Shown piece after piece: positions 33,926 through 41,811 of a DNA stretch of 51,877 bases. The DNA is taken from the NCBI GenBank assembly GCA_036495685.1, contig DASXMJ010000146.1, positions 1 to 51,877 of the forward strand. The letters run 5' to 3'. The stretch is from Candidatus Binataceae bacterium (GTDB lineage: Bacteria; Desulfobacterota; Binatia; Binatales; Binataceae). Every line of letters begins with the position of its first letter. The first letter of the stretch is position 1. A program made the translations under genes and the position numbers. The notes under the pieces are model-generated. The model was not told the DNA's origin and made no database searches. It saw nothing but the letters and a program-made list of their open reading frames with translations.

Positions 33926-34639
33926 CTAAGACTTTGCAAGCTTGCGAGCGGCCACGCGGCTGAAGGTCAGAAGTCTGCCGGCGTCGGCGAGGACAACCGG
34001 AGCGTCGGGGTTGTCCGGCTGGGTGCTTGATTTCCAGATTTCGGCCGCTTCCGGCATTTCTTCTGCGCAAACCACCTCAACCGTGCCGGTTTTCTCCCAG
34101 TGCCACCGCCACCACGCCGGCGAGTGAAAAGAGTGCCACTGCTGATTGAAGTAGAAGTCGCGCAGATATTCCGGAATCTCGTCGTTGCGCAACTCACGCG
34201 TGAGTCCGGGACACGCGATCGCCAGCTGGCCGGCGGGTTTGAGGAAGCGCACCAGCTTTTCCAGGTACAAATCGTCGGTGCCGAAGTAGTGGTATGCATC
34301 GACGCTCAGGATGGCGTCGAAGAATTCGTCAGGGTAGGGCAGCGCCCTGGCCTCGGCATGAATCGGGAAGACCTGCTCTTCGAGACCCGCCTGGCGAATT
34401 CGTTTCCAGTTGTCGGTTGCGGCAATCCACAAATCTGTCGCCCACACCTGCACGCCGAATTCCCGGGCCAGAAAAATCGAACTGATCGCCTTGCCGCAGC
34501 CGAGATCCATGACGCGCATTCCCATCGCGAGCTCTGTGCGCGCGCATAGCGACTCCATGAGCCACAACACGTGCGGGCCCATTAGATTGCCCGGCACCAG
34601 TTCCTCGTAGTTGGCGGATCGCGGAAACAGCGCGTTCAT
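33926..34639 (-). CDS. SAM-dependent class I methyltransferase
   Basis: A 237-residue methyltransferase. Motif I is MRVMDLGCGKAISSIFLA (about residues 41-58), then VQVWATDLW, an aromatic-containing acceptor region SVDAYHYFGTDDLYLEKLVRFLKPAGQLAIACPG, and a tryptophan-rich C-terminal half (SPAWWRWHWEKTG). It methylates a small molecule or lipid; the substrate is not readable. Its start codon overlaps the stop of the alpha/beta hydrolase gene (TGATG), so hydrolase and methyltransferase are translationally coupled and may act in one pathway. Confidence 0.85.
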   Translation of the reverse strand: MNALFPRSANYEELVPGNLMGPHVLWLMESLCARTELAMGMRVMDLGCGKAISSIFLAREFGVQVWATDLWIAATDNWKRIRQAGLEEQVFPIHAEARALPYPDEFFDAILSVDAYHYFGTDDLYLEKLVRFLKPAGQLAIACPGLTRELRNDEIPEYLRDFYFNQQWHSFHSPAWWRWHWEKTGTVEVVCAEEMPEAAEIWKSSTQPDNPDAPVVLADAGRLLTFSRVAARKLAKS

Positions 34640-35508
34640 CAGGCCAGCCGCAGAAACTCTCGCAACGCGGCCAACGACTCAGACTCGCTGAGCGAGGGGG
34701 CGTGTCCGACCCCGGGAATCTCGGCGACGGTCACATCGGTGTGGGTGGTGCGCATCTGTCGCGCGGTAAGCGGCGCCAGGATGTCGCTCTGCGAGCCACG
34801 CACCACCAGAATCGGACAGCTGATCCGTGCGAACGGCACCCACAGGTCCAGCCGTTGCTGGGCGGCACCGCCCCGAGGTGGGCGACGAATCGATGGGTCC
34901 ATTTTCCAGGTCAGTCCGCCCCGAGGGGCCGGCTTAACCGACCACTTGGCCCACTCGCGCAGAGCATCCTCGGGCATGTCGGCCATTCGTGGATAGACGC
35001 TCCGGTAATAGGCCGCGACTTCGCCGAGGTCCTTGAACGTGTCCGGCGCCTCGCTGACGTAGGACGAAATTCGCGCGCTTCCCGCCGAATCGATCTCCGG
35101 ACCGATATCATTCAACACCAGGCGTTCAACCCGTTCAGGCCATCCCCCCGCGAACATCATCGAAATGACTCCACCCATCGAAGTCCCGATGAGCGAGATC
35201 CTGGCGATCTCGAGCGCTTCCAGAATGGCGCTCAGATCGTTGGCGTAGTGTTGATGCAAATATTCGCGAGCCGGTCCCCACGCGCTGTCGCCGCGGCCGC
35301 GCACATCAACCGAGAGCACGTGGTAGCGAGCGGAAAGGTGCGGCGCGAGCTCATCGAAGTTGTGCGCGTTGCCGGTAAATCCGTGGATGCAAACCAGCCA
35401 CGGCAAGTGATCTCCGCCGTAATCGAGGTAGTGAAGCCGAAGGCCGTTTGCGTGAATGAACTTGTCTTCCGCCATCGTCATGCGGCGCCCCGCGACGAGT
35501 GTAGGCAT
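34639..35508 (-). CDS. Alpha/beta hydrolase
   Basis: A 289-residue alpha/beta-hydrolase. It has an oxyanion-hole VCIHGFTGNAHNFDEL, VDVRGRGDS, the nucleophile elbow IGTSMGGVIS and a C-terminal VAEIPGVGHAPSLS with the catalytic histidine. The acid lies in the preceding VVRGSQSDILAP. The family covers esterases, epoxide hydrolases and C-C hydrolases. The start is uncertain; ATG 35481 or 35475 would trim about ten residues, and GGGG lies six bases before 35481. It overlaps the methyltransferase gene downstream and is divergent from the serine hydrolase. Confidence 0.85.
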   Translation of the reverse strand: MPTLVAGRRMTMAEDKFIHANGLRLHYLDYGGDHLPWLVCIHGFTGNAHNFDELAPHLSARYHVLSVDVRGRGDSAWGPAREYLHQHYANDLSAILEALEIARISLIGTSMGGVISMMFAGGWPERVERLVLNDIGPEIDSAGSARISSYVSEAPDTFKDLGEVAAYYRSVYPRMADMPEDALREWAKWSVKPAPRGGLTWKMDPSIRRPPRGGAAQQRLDLWVPFARISCPILVVRGSQSDILAPLTARQMRTTHTDVTVAEIPGVGHAPSLSESESLAALREFLRLA

Positions 35509-35579
35509 AAGCGTGGCGTCGCGCCAATGACGAGCGCGGCTTGATGGTGGTATAGAGGAGTCGCCGAGGGAGGCGTGAA

Positions 35580-36752
35580 ATGGCTGCGGAATTCAAAATC
35601 GAAGGCGAAGTCGACAAACGTTTTGAGAACGTACGCAAGGCGTTTGCCGAAAATTTCGAAAAACGGGGTGAGCTTGGCGCGGCGGTCACGATGGTCATCG
35701 ACGGACGGCCGGTAGTTGATTTGTGGGGCGGTTATTTCGACAAGGCGAAAAATCGCCCTTGGAATCGCGACACGCTGGTAAACATCTACTCCACCACCAA
35801 GGGCCTGACGGCCACCTGTGCCCATCAGCTGATCGATCAGGGCAAGCTCGACCCTGACGAACCGGTGTCACGCTATTGGCCGGAGTTTGCCCAAGCCGGA
35901 AAAAAAGATCTCCCGGTCCGCTACCTACTCAGCCATCGTGCTGGCTTGCCCGCCATCCGGAAGGTCCTCGCCGAAGAGGCGTTGTTCGATTGGGATACCA
36001 TGGCAGCGGCGCTGGCCGAACAAGAGCCGTGGTGGCAGCCAGGAACGAAACACGGCTATCACGCACTGACCATCGGGTGGTTGGTTGGAGAAGTCATTAG
36101 GAGGATTACCGGCAAGGGGTTGGGCAAATACTTCCGTGAGGAAATTGCCGAGCCGCTCAAGCTCGATTGTCATATCGGATTGGATGCGGCACACGACTCG
36201 CGAGTCAGTGACCTGCTTCCGGCGCCGCCACCCGGTCCCGACGAACCAAACTTGTTCGTCGAGGCGATGAAGGAACCGGAGGGGGCAACCGCCAAAGCGT
36301 TTCTGAATCCACCAGTCCTGACCAAGCCTAACCTGGTTAACACCCGTTCGTGGCGCGGAGCTGAACTCGGTGCCGCCAACGGGCACACCACCGCGAGATC
36401 CCTGGCCCGCCTGTACGGATCGCTGGCTCGCGGCGGTGAAATCGACGGCTACCGAATCGTCCGTCCCGAAGCGTTGGAGAGGTTCTATGCAGAACAATCC
36501 TACGGTCCCGATCAGGTGTTGATGCAGATGCCGACGCGCTTCTCGATGGGGTACATGCTGTCGCAGCCCGGCGCGATGTTCGGTCCCCACCGTAAAGCCT
36601 TCGGCCATCCGGGAGCGGGTGGCTCACTGGGCTTTGCCGACCCACAGGCCAAGGTCGGGTTTGGCTATACCATGAACCAGATGGCGAACGGGCTGCTTAT
36701 CGACCCACGCGCATCCGCGCTGATCGATGCGTTTTACGCGGCCCTAGGGTGA
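35580..36752 (+). CDS. Serine hydrolase, beta-lactamase/EstB family
   Basis: A 390-residue class C beta-lactamase-like hydrolase without a signal peptide. The SxxK motif is S71-T-T-K74 in NIYSTTKGLTATC. A tyrosine of the second motif lies in HGYHALTIGWLVGE, and HPGAGGSLGFAD supplies the third (HxG) motif. Cytoplasmic members such as EstB and lovastatin-type acyltransferases act as esterases or transacylases rather than antibiotic-resistance enzymes. GGGAGG lies eight bases before the ATG. It is divergent from the alpha/beta hydrolase. Confidence 0.85.
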   Translation: MAAEFKIEGEVDKRFENVRKAFAENFEKRGELGAAVTMVIDGRPVVDLWGGYFDKAKNRPWNRDTLVNIYSTTKGLTATCAHQLIDQGKLDPDEPVSRYWPEFAQAGKKDLPVRYLLSHRAGLPAIRKVLAEEALFDWDTMAAALAEQEPWWQPGTKHGYHALTIGWLVGEVIRRITGKGLGKYFREEIAEPLKLDCHIGLDAAHDSRVSDLLPAPPPGPDEPNLFVEAMKEPEGATAKAFLNPPVLTKPNLVNTRSWRGAELGAANGHTTARSLARLYGSLARGGEIDGYRIVRPEALERFYAEQSYGPDQVLMQMPTRFSMGYMLSQPGAMFGPHRKAFGHPGAGGSLGFADPQAKVGFGYTMNQMANGLLIDPRASALIDAFYAALG

Positions 36753-36900
36753 GCGAGGCCAAGGCTCCGGCGAGCCATTGTCTCTCCGGGCTCGCAGAGC
36801 AGACGCCGGCGTTCATCGCCACTCCCCAAACGGACCCTACCGGTGCCCGGCGTGGTCGGGCGTTAGTGGGGTTGCGGCCGCAGTGTAGAATCTGATCCGG

Positions 36901-37920
36901 ATGAAATTGCGAGGCGCAATCTCCGGCTTTGGTGAAGTTGCGGCGAAAGCGCATTTGGCGGGATGGCGCACGCGCGAAAACGTCAACCTTGGGGTGATTC
37001 ACGATCCCCTCGCGGAACGTCGCCACGAAGCTATTCGACTGGTCAAAAACGTTCGCGTCTACGACGACCTTGAGCTGATGCTCGACGGCGAGGCGCCAGA
37101 TTTTGTCGATATCGCGAGTCCACCAGCGCTACACAGCAGCGCCGCTCGCACGGCGCTGAACGCCGGAGCACATGTACTCGTGGAAAAACCCCTCGGCCTT
37201 TCGCTGGCTGAGTTCGACGAGGTTGCGGCGGTGGCGCGCGCCAAGCAGAGGGTCCTGATGTGCGTGCACAACTGGAAGTTTGCGCCCGCGTATTCTCTGG
37301 CGCGCGCTATGGTCGCTGAAGGGCGAATCGGTTCGGTCCAGTCTGTCTCCCTGGAGCGCCTGCGTGTCGAACCGGCGGGAAAGGGCGGACCCGGGGCGGC
37401 GTGGCGTAGGTCGGGAGCGTCGGGCGGCGGAATTCTCATCGATCACGGATGGCACGTCTTTTACCTGATGCAGTGGCTGATGGGTGGAGCGTCGCCGCGC
37501 GCGGTTACGGCAACTCTTTTCACCAACCCTGAGGGGGTCGAGGAAACCGCCGAGGTCCAGGTGACCTTCGGCGCCGGTCAGAGCGCGCGTGCCAACCTGT
37601 CGTGGCGCGCCGGACAGCGGCGAACCCATGCGACGATCGTTGGAACGAGCGGATCGCTCGAAATTGGTAGTGAACGGCTCCTTCTGACCGAGGGGCAGCG
37701 ACCCTCCGAGGAGCTTTTGGTGCATGACATCCCGGACGACTCATATCATTCCGCCTGGTTTTCCGGAGTCGCGGGGGAGTTCGAAGGGGCGATTTCGGAA
37801 GGCCCCAATTCGAGCATTGCGCAGTCTAATCTGGTCGAGGCGCGGCGCGCTCTGGCCTTGATTGTCGCGGCACGAGTCTCCGCGAAAAACCGAGGCTCTC
37901 AAACAGATATTATCGCCTGA
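36901..37920 (+). CDS. Gfo/Idh/MocA family oxidoreductase
   Basis: A 339-residue NAD(P)-dependent oxidoreductase. The Rossmann start is LRGAISGFGEVAAKAHLAGW; DFVDIASPPALHSSAA and HVLVEKPLGLSLAEFDEV carry the EKP motif lysine, and GGGILIDHGWHVFYLMQWL includes the substrate-binding histidine. The second half is the alpha/beta dimerisation domain. It acts on a sugar, inositol or related alcohol. It lies 137 bp upstream of the tetR-hpn operon on the same strand. A hairpin that includes its stop codon separates the two, so I do not count it in that operon. Confidence 0.85.
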   Translation: MKLRGAISGFGEVAAKAHLAGWRTRENVNLGVIHDPLAERRHEAIRLVKNVRVYDDLELMLDGEAPDFVDIASPPALHSSAARTALNAGAHVLVEKPLGLSLAEFDEVAAVARAKQRVLMCVHNWKFAPAYSLARAMVAEGRIGSVQSVSLERLRVEPAGKGGPGAAWRRSGASGGGILIDHGWHVFYLMQWLMGGASPRAVTATLFTNPEGVEETAEVQVTFGAGQSARANLSWRAGQRRTHATIVGTSGSLEIGSERLLLTEGQRPSEELLVHDIPDDSYHSAWFSGVAGEFEGAISEGPNSSIAQSNLVEARRALALIVAARVSAKNRGSQTDIIA

Positions 37921-37965
37921 CCATCGGTCAGGCGACGCGGTCGCGTCCTGGAGGAGCGCCTGACC
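37914..37965. repeat. Hairpin and third copy of CGCCTGACC between Gfo/Idh and tetR
   Basis: CGCCTGACC (37914-37922) and GGTCAGGCG (37926-37934) form a nine-pair hairpin with an ATC loop, overlapping the stop codon of the Gfo/Idh gene. A third copy, CGCCTGACC followed by GACCGG, lies at 37957-37965. A GACGCG-GT-CGCGTC palindrome sits between. This may combine a terminator with TetR half-sites, since the core TGACC recurs in the putative operator at 38017. Confidence 0.55.
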
Positions 37966-37982
37966 GACCGGACGGGTTCATA

Positions 37983-38010
37983 TTGACTTTGCATCAAATG
38001 ACGTTAGAGT
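37983..38010 (+). promoter_or_regulatory. Candidate promoter of the tetR-hpn operon
   Basis: TTGACT (37983-37988) and TAGAGT (38005-38010), spaced by 16 bp, resemble sigma-70 -35 and -10 boxes. They lie about 50 bp upstream of the tetR start and just before the putative operator. No other promoter-like element is evident until the end of the operon, apart from the 100-bp hpnH-ispA gap. Confidence 0.45.
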
Positions 38011-38016
38011 TACGAT

Positions 38017-38030
38017 TGACCGACAGGTTA
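38017..38030. promoter_or_regulatory. Candidate TetR operator
   Basis: TGACCGACAGGTTA is an imperfect palindrome (TGACC / GGTTA) placed just downstream of the putative -10, where a bound repressor would block transcription. The half-site TGACC recurs at 37918-37922 and 37961-37965. TetR-family operators often have this TGACC..GGTCA form. Binding is inferred. Confidence 0.4.
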
Positions 38031-38057
38031 GCGACCGCTCTTCAATAAGTAATAGCT

Positions 38058-38708
38058 ATGAGCACCCCAGAAACGAGGCCGGTCTCTCATGATTCGCGCA
38101 GCGCGCAGGACTCGCGGGATGAAATCCTGAAGGCGGCGATGCATCTGTTTGCTAACCGCGGGTTCCACGAGACTTCGATGTCGGAGGTCGCACGCGAGGC
38201 GCACGTCAGCAAGGCTCTGATCTTTTGGCACTTCAAGACCAAGGAAGAGCTGTTCGTTGCGGTGTTGAACCGCCTGCTCGAACCGTACTTCATCGATTTT
38301 GCCGAAGAGGCCGGGGTACTCGACGAGCGTGCGCAAATCAGGAAACTGGTCGAATTCTACCTGGACTTCGTGCGCGACAACGCCAGCTCGGTCCGGTTCT
38401 TCCTCGCACAGATGCTTCACGACCAGCGGTTCTCGGAGGGGCTTAACGAGCAGGTGCTGAAAATCTATTCGGGCTACCGAGGCATGTTGGTCGAGCTCAT
38501 CGCCCGGGCGCAGCAGAAGCGGCTCTGTGCCCTCAGGTTTACGCCGCAAGCCGCTGCGGGATTCCTGCTTTCGGCGCTCAACGGGATCCTGATTGAGCAT
38601 CTGTTCATGGCCAACAATCCGCTCGATTCGGAAGAGGCGGTGGCGATGGTTAGCGAGTGGCTGTTTGGCCAGGAAACCCCTTCGGGTGGCGGCAAGGCCG
38701 TCGCCTGA
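38058..38708 (+). CDS. TetR/AcrR-family regulator heading the hopanoid operon
   Basis: A 216-residue regulator. The N-terminal helix-turn-helix reads ILKAAMHLFANRGFHETSMSEVAREAHVSKALIFWHFKTKEELF (residues about 22-66, in pieces). The C-terminal domain is all-helical and would bind a hydrophobic ligand; ILIEHLFMANNP lies near its end. It is the first gene of an 11-gene same-strand run, with hpnH starting 28 bp after its stop. It likely represses its own operon in response to a lipid or isoprenoid signal, which is an inference from position and the operator-like repeats. Confidence 0.85.
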   Translation: MSTPETRPVSHDSRSAQDSRDEILKAAMHLFANRGFHETSMSEVAREAHVSKALIFWHFKTKEELFVAVLNRLLEPYFIDFAEEAGVLDERAQIRKLVEFYLDFVRDNASSVRFFLAQMLHDQRFSEGLNEQVLKIYSGYRGMLVELIARAQQKRLCALRFTPQAAAGFLLSALNGILIEHLFMANNPLDSEEAVAMVSEWLFGQETPSGGGKAVA

Positions 38709-38735
38709 TCTTCAGAATCGTCGCGGGAGAGATTG

Positions 38736-39740
38736 ATGCGGGTACCCCTCAAACAAATGATCGATCTGGGTCGCTACATCGGCCGGAAAAAACGGGCTGG
38801 CGAGAAGTACTTTCCGATCGTGCTGATGCTGGAGCCGCTGCACGCCTGCAACCTGGCGTGCGTGGGATGCGGGAGAATCGTCGAATACAAGGACACTATC
38901 CGCGATATGATGCCGCTGGAGCAGGCGCTCGAGTCGGCCAACGAGTGCGGCGCACCCATCGTGTCGATCTGTGGCGGTGAACCGCTCATGTACAAGCACA
39001 TTGCGCCGCTCACCACCCGGCTCATCGAGGAGCAGAAGCGTCACGTGATGATCTGCACCAACGCAATCCTGCTGGAGCGCTTCGTCAAGCAAGTTCCGCC
39101 GAGTCCATACTTAAGCTTCAACCTCCACATCGATGGCATGCGCGAAACCAACGATCGCGTGCTCGATCGGGAGGGGCATTTCGACATCGTCGTGAAGATG
39201 ATCAAGATGCTCAAGAGCAAAGGCTATCGTGTACAGACCAATACCACGGTCTTTCGTGAAACCGGCGCGGAGGAGCTCGAAGACCTGGTTAAGATGCTCC
39301 AGGGACTCGGGGTGGACGGCATGCTGCTGTCTCCCGGTTATCACTACCAAGTGCTGACCAACGACGATCTCTACCTCAAGAAAGAGGATATGCCCTACAA
39401 GTTCGTCCGGGTCCGGAAGCTGGCCGACGACTACAAGATTATCAATACGCCGATCTATCTCGACTACCTGGTTGGTGAGCGCGATCTCACGTGCAGTCCA
39501 TGGACCACCGTCACTCGCAACCCGCGGGGATGGAAGGGCCCCTGCTACCTGATCACCAACGGCCATTATCCGAGTTTTAAAGAGTTGCACGAAGCGACGG
39601 ACTGGGAGTTCTATCGCAGCAAACAGGACATCCGCTGTCGCGACTGCAAATTGCATTCGGGCTTTGAGGGGACGGTGGCGCTGGAATTCGGAAAGAGTCT
39701 CAAGGATTCGTGGCGAATGGTTCGCCACTATATGTCCTGA
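38736..39740 (+). CDS. hpnH: HpnH, radical SAM adenosylhopane synthase
   Basis: A 334-residue radical SAM enzyme. The cluster motif is HACNLACVGCG (C-x3-C-x2-C), followed by SICGGEPLMYKHI, HIDGMRETND, INTPIYLDYLVGE, CSPWTTVTRNPRGW and a C-terminal RCRDCKLHSGFEGT, matching the HpnH family throughout. It adds the 5'-deoxyadenosyl group to diploptene (hopene), giving adenosylhopane, the first step of C35 side-chain extension. I chose ATG 38736 over TTG 38733. hpnG, which removes adenine in the next step, is not in this window. Confidence 0.92.
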   Translation: MRVPLKQMIDLGRYIGRKKRAGEKYFPIVLMLEPLHACNLACVGCGRIVEYKDTIRDMMPLEQALESANECGAPIVSICGGEPLMYKHIAPLTTRLIEEQKRHVMICTNAILLERFVKQVPPSPYLSFNLHIDGMRETNDRVLDREGHFDIVVKMIKMLKSKGYRVQTNTTVFRETGAEELEDLVKMLQGLGVDGMLLSPGYHYQVLTNDDLYLKKEDMPYKFVRVRKLADDYKIINTPIYLDYLVGERDLTCSPWTTVTRNPRGWKGPCYLITNGHYPSFKELHEATDWEFYRSKQDIRCRDCKLHSGFEGTVALEFGKSLKDSWRMVRHYMS

Positions 39741-39840
39741 ACTAATGCTCATGGTGGGCCGTCGGAAACGGCGGCGCCGCTCTGCTCGCGCGGGGCACCC
39801 CGGCCTGGGCGACGGCAGCAGCTTTGTGATCGTTAGGAAA

Positions 39841-40731
39841 GTGTTTCAACTCGATCGCTATTTGAAGGAGCGCGCCGCGCTGGTGGAACGAGCGCTCGCT
39901 CAAGTCATCCCGGAGCCGGTCGGATCCGAGGCCCGCCTGCTTGAGGCGATGCGTTACAGTCTGCTTGGTGGAGGCAAACGGCTGCGCCCTATCCTAGCGC
40001 TGGCCGCTTGCGAAGCGGTTGGGGGCGGACCGGAGCGCGCGATCGGTTTCGCCTGCGCGGTCGAGATGATCCACGACTACTCGCTGATCCACGACGACCT
40101 ACCCTGCATGGACAATGACGATCTGCGACACGGGCGGCCGACCAATCACCGCCGCTATGGCGAGGCGCTGGCAACCTTGTCGGGTGATGGGCTGCTGACC
40201 GACGCGTTCAGGGTGCTGGCAAGTTCGGCCAGCGACGGCGTTCCGTCTGCAATCTTGTTGCGGGCGATCGCGGACCTGGCAGCCGCCGCCGGCTCGGGGG
40301 GAATGGTTGGCGTACAGGTTATCGACCTGCAAAGTGAAGGGGCGCCGTTGTCACTGGACGAACTAAAGCTGCTGCACGCAAAAAAAACCGGGGCGCTGTT
40401 TCTTGCCTCAATTGTCGGCGGCGCACGGATTGGCGGCGGGTCAGAGCCACAACTTGTAAACCTCGATCATTACGCGCGCGCGCTGGGACTCGCCTTCCAG
40501 GTGGTTGACGACCTGCTGGATGTTGAGGCGAGCACCGAACAGATGGGCAAGCGGACCGGGAAAGACCAGGCCGCCGGCAAGGCGACCTTCCCGTCGCTGC
40601 TGGGTCTCGACAAGTCGCGGCAATTCGTGCGCCAGCTGGAGCAACAAGCACGGGAAGCTCTGAGCGGGTTTGGCCCCACCGCCGAACCGCTCCGCGCGAT
40701 CGCGACTTTCGTGGTGGAGCGCAAGCAGTGA
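39841..40731 (+). CDS. ispA: Farnesyl diphosphate synthase (polyprenyl synthetase)
   Basis: With GTG 39841 (AGGA upstream) the product has 296 residues, close to the usual length of bacterial farnesyl-PP synthases. An ATG at 39745 would add 32 residues of basic, low-complexity sequence. Family motifs are LGGGKRLRPILA, the first aspartate-rich region HDDLPCMDNDDLRHGRPTNH and the second QVVDDLLDVEA, plus KKTGALFLA. It condenses IPP with DMAPP and GPP to give C15 farnesyl-PP, the substrate for HpnD. It lies between hpnH and the Zn dehydrogenase, with which it overlaps by four bases (GTGA). Confidence 0.9.
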   Translation: MFQLDRYLKERAALVERALAQVIPEPVGSEARLLEAMRYSLLGGGKRLRPILALAACEAVGGGPERAIGFACAVEMIHDYSLIHDDLPCMDNDDLRHGRPTNHRRYGEALATLSGDGLLTDAFRVLASSASDGVPSAILLRAIADLAAAAGSGGMVGVQVIDLQSEGAPLSLDELKLLHAKKTGALFLASIVGGARIGGGSEPQLVNLDHYARALGLAFQVVDDLLDVEASTEQMGKRTGKDQAAGKATFPSLLGLDKSRQFVRQLEQQAREALSGFGPTAEPLRAIATFVVERKQ

Positions 40732-41789
40732 GCGCCGCCGCAGCATCGTTTCATTCTTTGCACCTGCGCCGCGCTGTCCTGGTCGCCCCGGGGCAGCTGG
40801 AAATTCGCGCTTTCATTCCACCGCGTCTCGCGGCGGGAGAAATTCTGGTGCAAGTCCGCTGCGCGTTGAGCTGTGGGACCGATCTGAAGGCGTGGCGCCG
40901 CGGCCATCCGCTCTGGAAAATGCCGATGCCGCTCGGACACGAATTCGCCGGCGTGGTGGCCGATGTCGGCGCAGGAGTGGGAGGCTTCGCCGCCGGCGAT
41001 GAAATAATGGCTACGCCGACCGCGCCGTGCGGGGCCTGCTTTTATTGCGACCGGGGCCAGGAGAACCTCTGCGCCACCGCGATCGACAAGATGGTGCTGG
41101 GCGCCTACGGTGACATGCTGATTCTTCCGGCCCATATCGTTTCGAAGAACGTCTTCTCCAAGCCGCACGATTTGCCGTTTGAAGAGGCTGCCCTGCTGGA
41201 GCCGCTCTCGTGCGTGGTTCACGCGCAGGCGATGGCGATGCCCGAGCGGCACGAGCGGGTGCTGATTCTTGGCGCCGGCCCGTTCGGACTGCTGCACATG
41301 ATGGCGCTGCGGGCTGCCGGGGTGCGCGAGGTCGCGGTCGCGGGACGCGGCGACGCACGCCTCCGGTGGGCGGGTGAAATGGGTGCCGACCGAGTGATCG
41401 ACGTGCGGCGTCAAGATGCTGCCGCGGCCGCGGCCCAGCTCAACAGCGGGTTTGGTCCGGACCTGGTAATCGAGTGCACCGGCCAGGTCGATGGCTGGAG
41501 CGACGCGCTGGCGCGGACCCGGCGCGGCGGCCGGGTGGTGCTTTTCGGGGGATGCCCGCCGGGAACCTCGCTGACGGTTGACACGCGGCGCATGCACTAC
41601 GATGGCCTGACCATGATTGCGCCCTTTCACTATCGGCTGCGCGACGTGCGGCGAAGCTTTGAACTTTTAAGCGAGCGCAGGCTCGGCGCTGAACGCCTGA
41701 TCACTGCGCATCGCAGTCTGAACGACCTCGCCGACGTCTTTGCGATGATGGACCGCGGCACGGTCCTCAAGTGCGCGGTAGTCCCCTAG
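40728..41789 (+). CDS. Zinc-dependent medium-chain dehydrogenase embedded in the hopanoid operon
   Basis: A 353-residue medium-chain dehydrogenase. Catalytic zinc residues are CALSCGTDLKAW and PLGHEFAGVV, structural zinc cysteines are CGACFYCDRGQENLC, and the cofactor fold is ILGAGPFGLLHMMALRAAGV. Overall it is like threonine/sorbitol dehydrogenases. Its GTG start overlaps the ispA stop (GTGA), and shc follows after 22 bp, so it belongs to the operon. No hopanoid step is assigned to such an enzyme. It might oxidise a hopanoid side-chain alcohol (for example of ribosylhopane or bacteriohopanetetrol) or an isoprenoid alcohol, which is an inference. Confidence 0.85.
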   Translation: MSAAAASFHSLHLRRAVLVAPGQLEIRAFIPPRLAAGEILVQVRCALSCGTDLKAWRRGHPLWKMPMPLGHEFAGVVADVGAGVGGFAAGDEIMATPTAPCGACFYCDRGQENLCATAIDKMVLGAYGDMLILPAHIVSKNVFSKPHDLPFEEAALLEPLSCVVHAQAMAMPERHERVLILGAGPFGLLHMMALRAAGVREVAVAGRGDARLRWAGEMGADRVIDVRRQDAAAAAAQLNSGFGPDLVIECTGQVDGWSDALARTRRGGRVVLFGGCPPGTSLTVDTRRMHYDGLTMIAPFHYRLRDVRRSFELLSERRLGAERLITAHRSLNDLADVFAMMDRGTVLKCAVVP

Positions 41790-41811
41790 GCAACAAAATG
41801 AGTAAGCGCAG

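Noticed and set aside
35580..36752. Antibiotic-resistance beta-lactamase
   Set aside because: SxxK and HxG motifs fit the EstB-like esterase branch; there is no signal peptide and no ampR neighbour.
40470..41630. 386-codon antisense open frame across ispA and the Zn dehydrogenase
   Set aside because: It spans two well-supported genes on the other strand, which is typical of high-GC codon bias and not a real gene.
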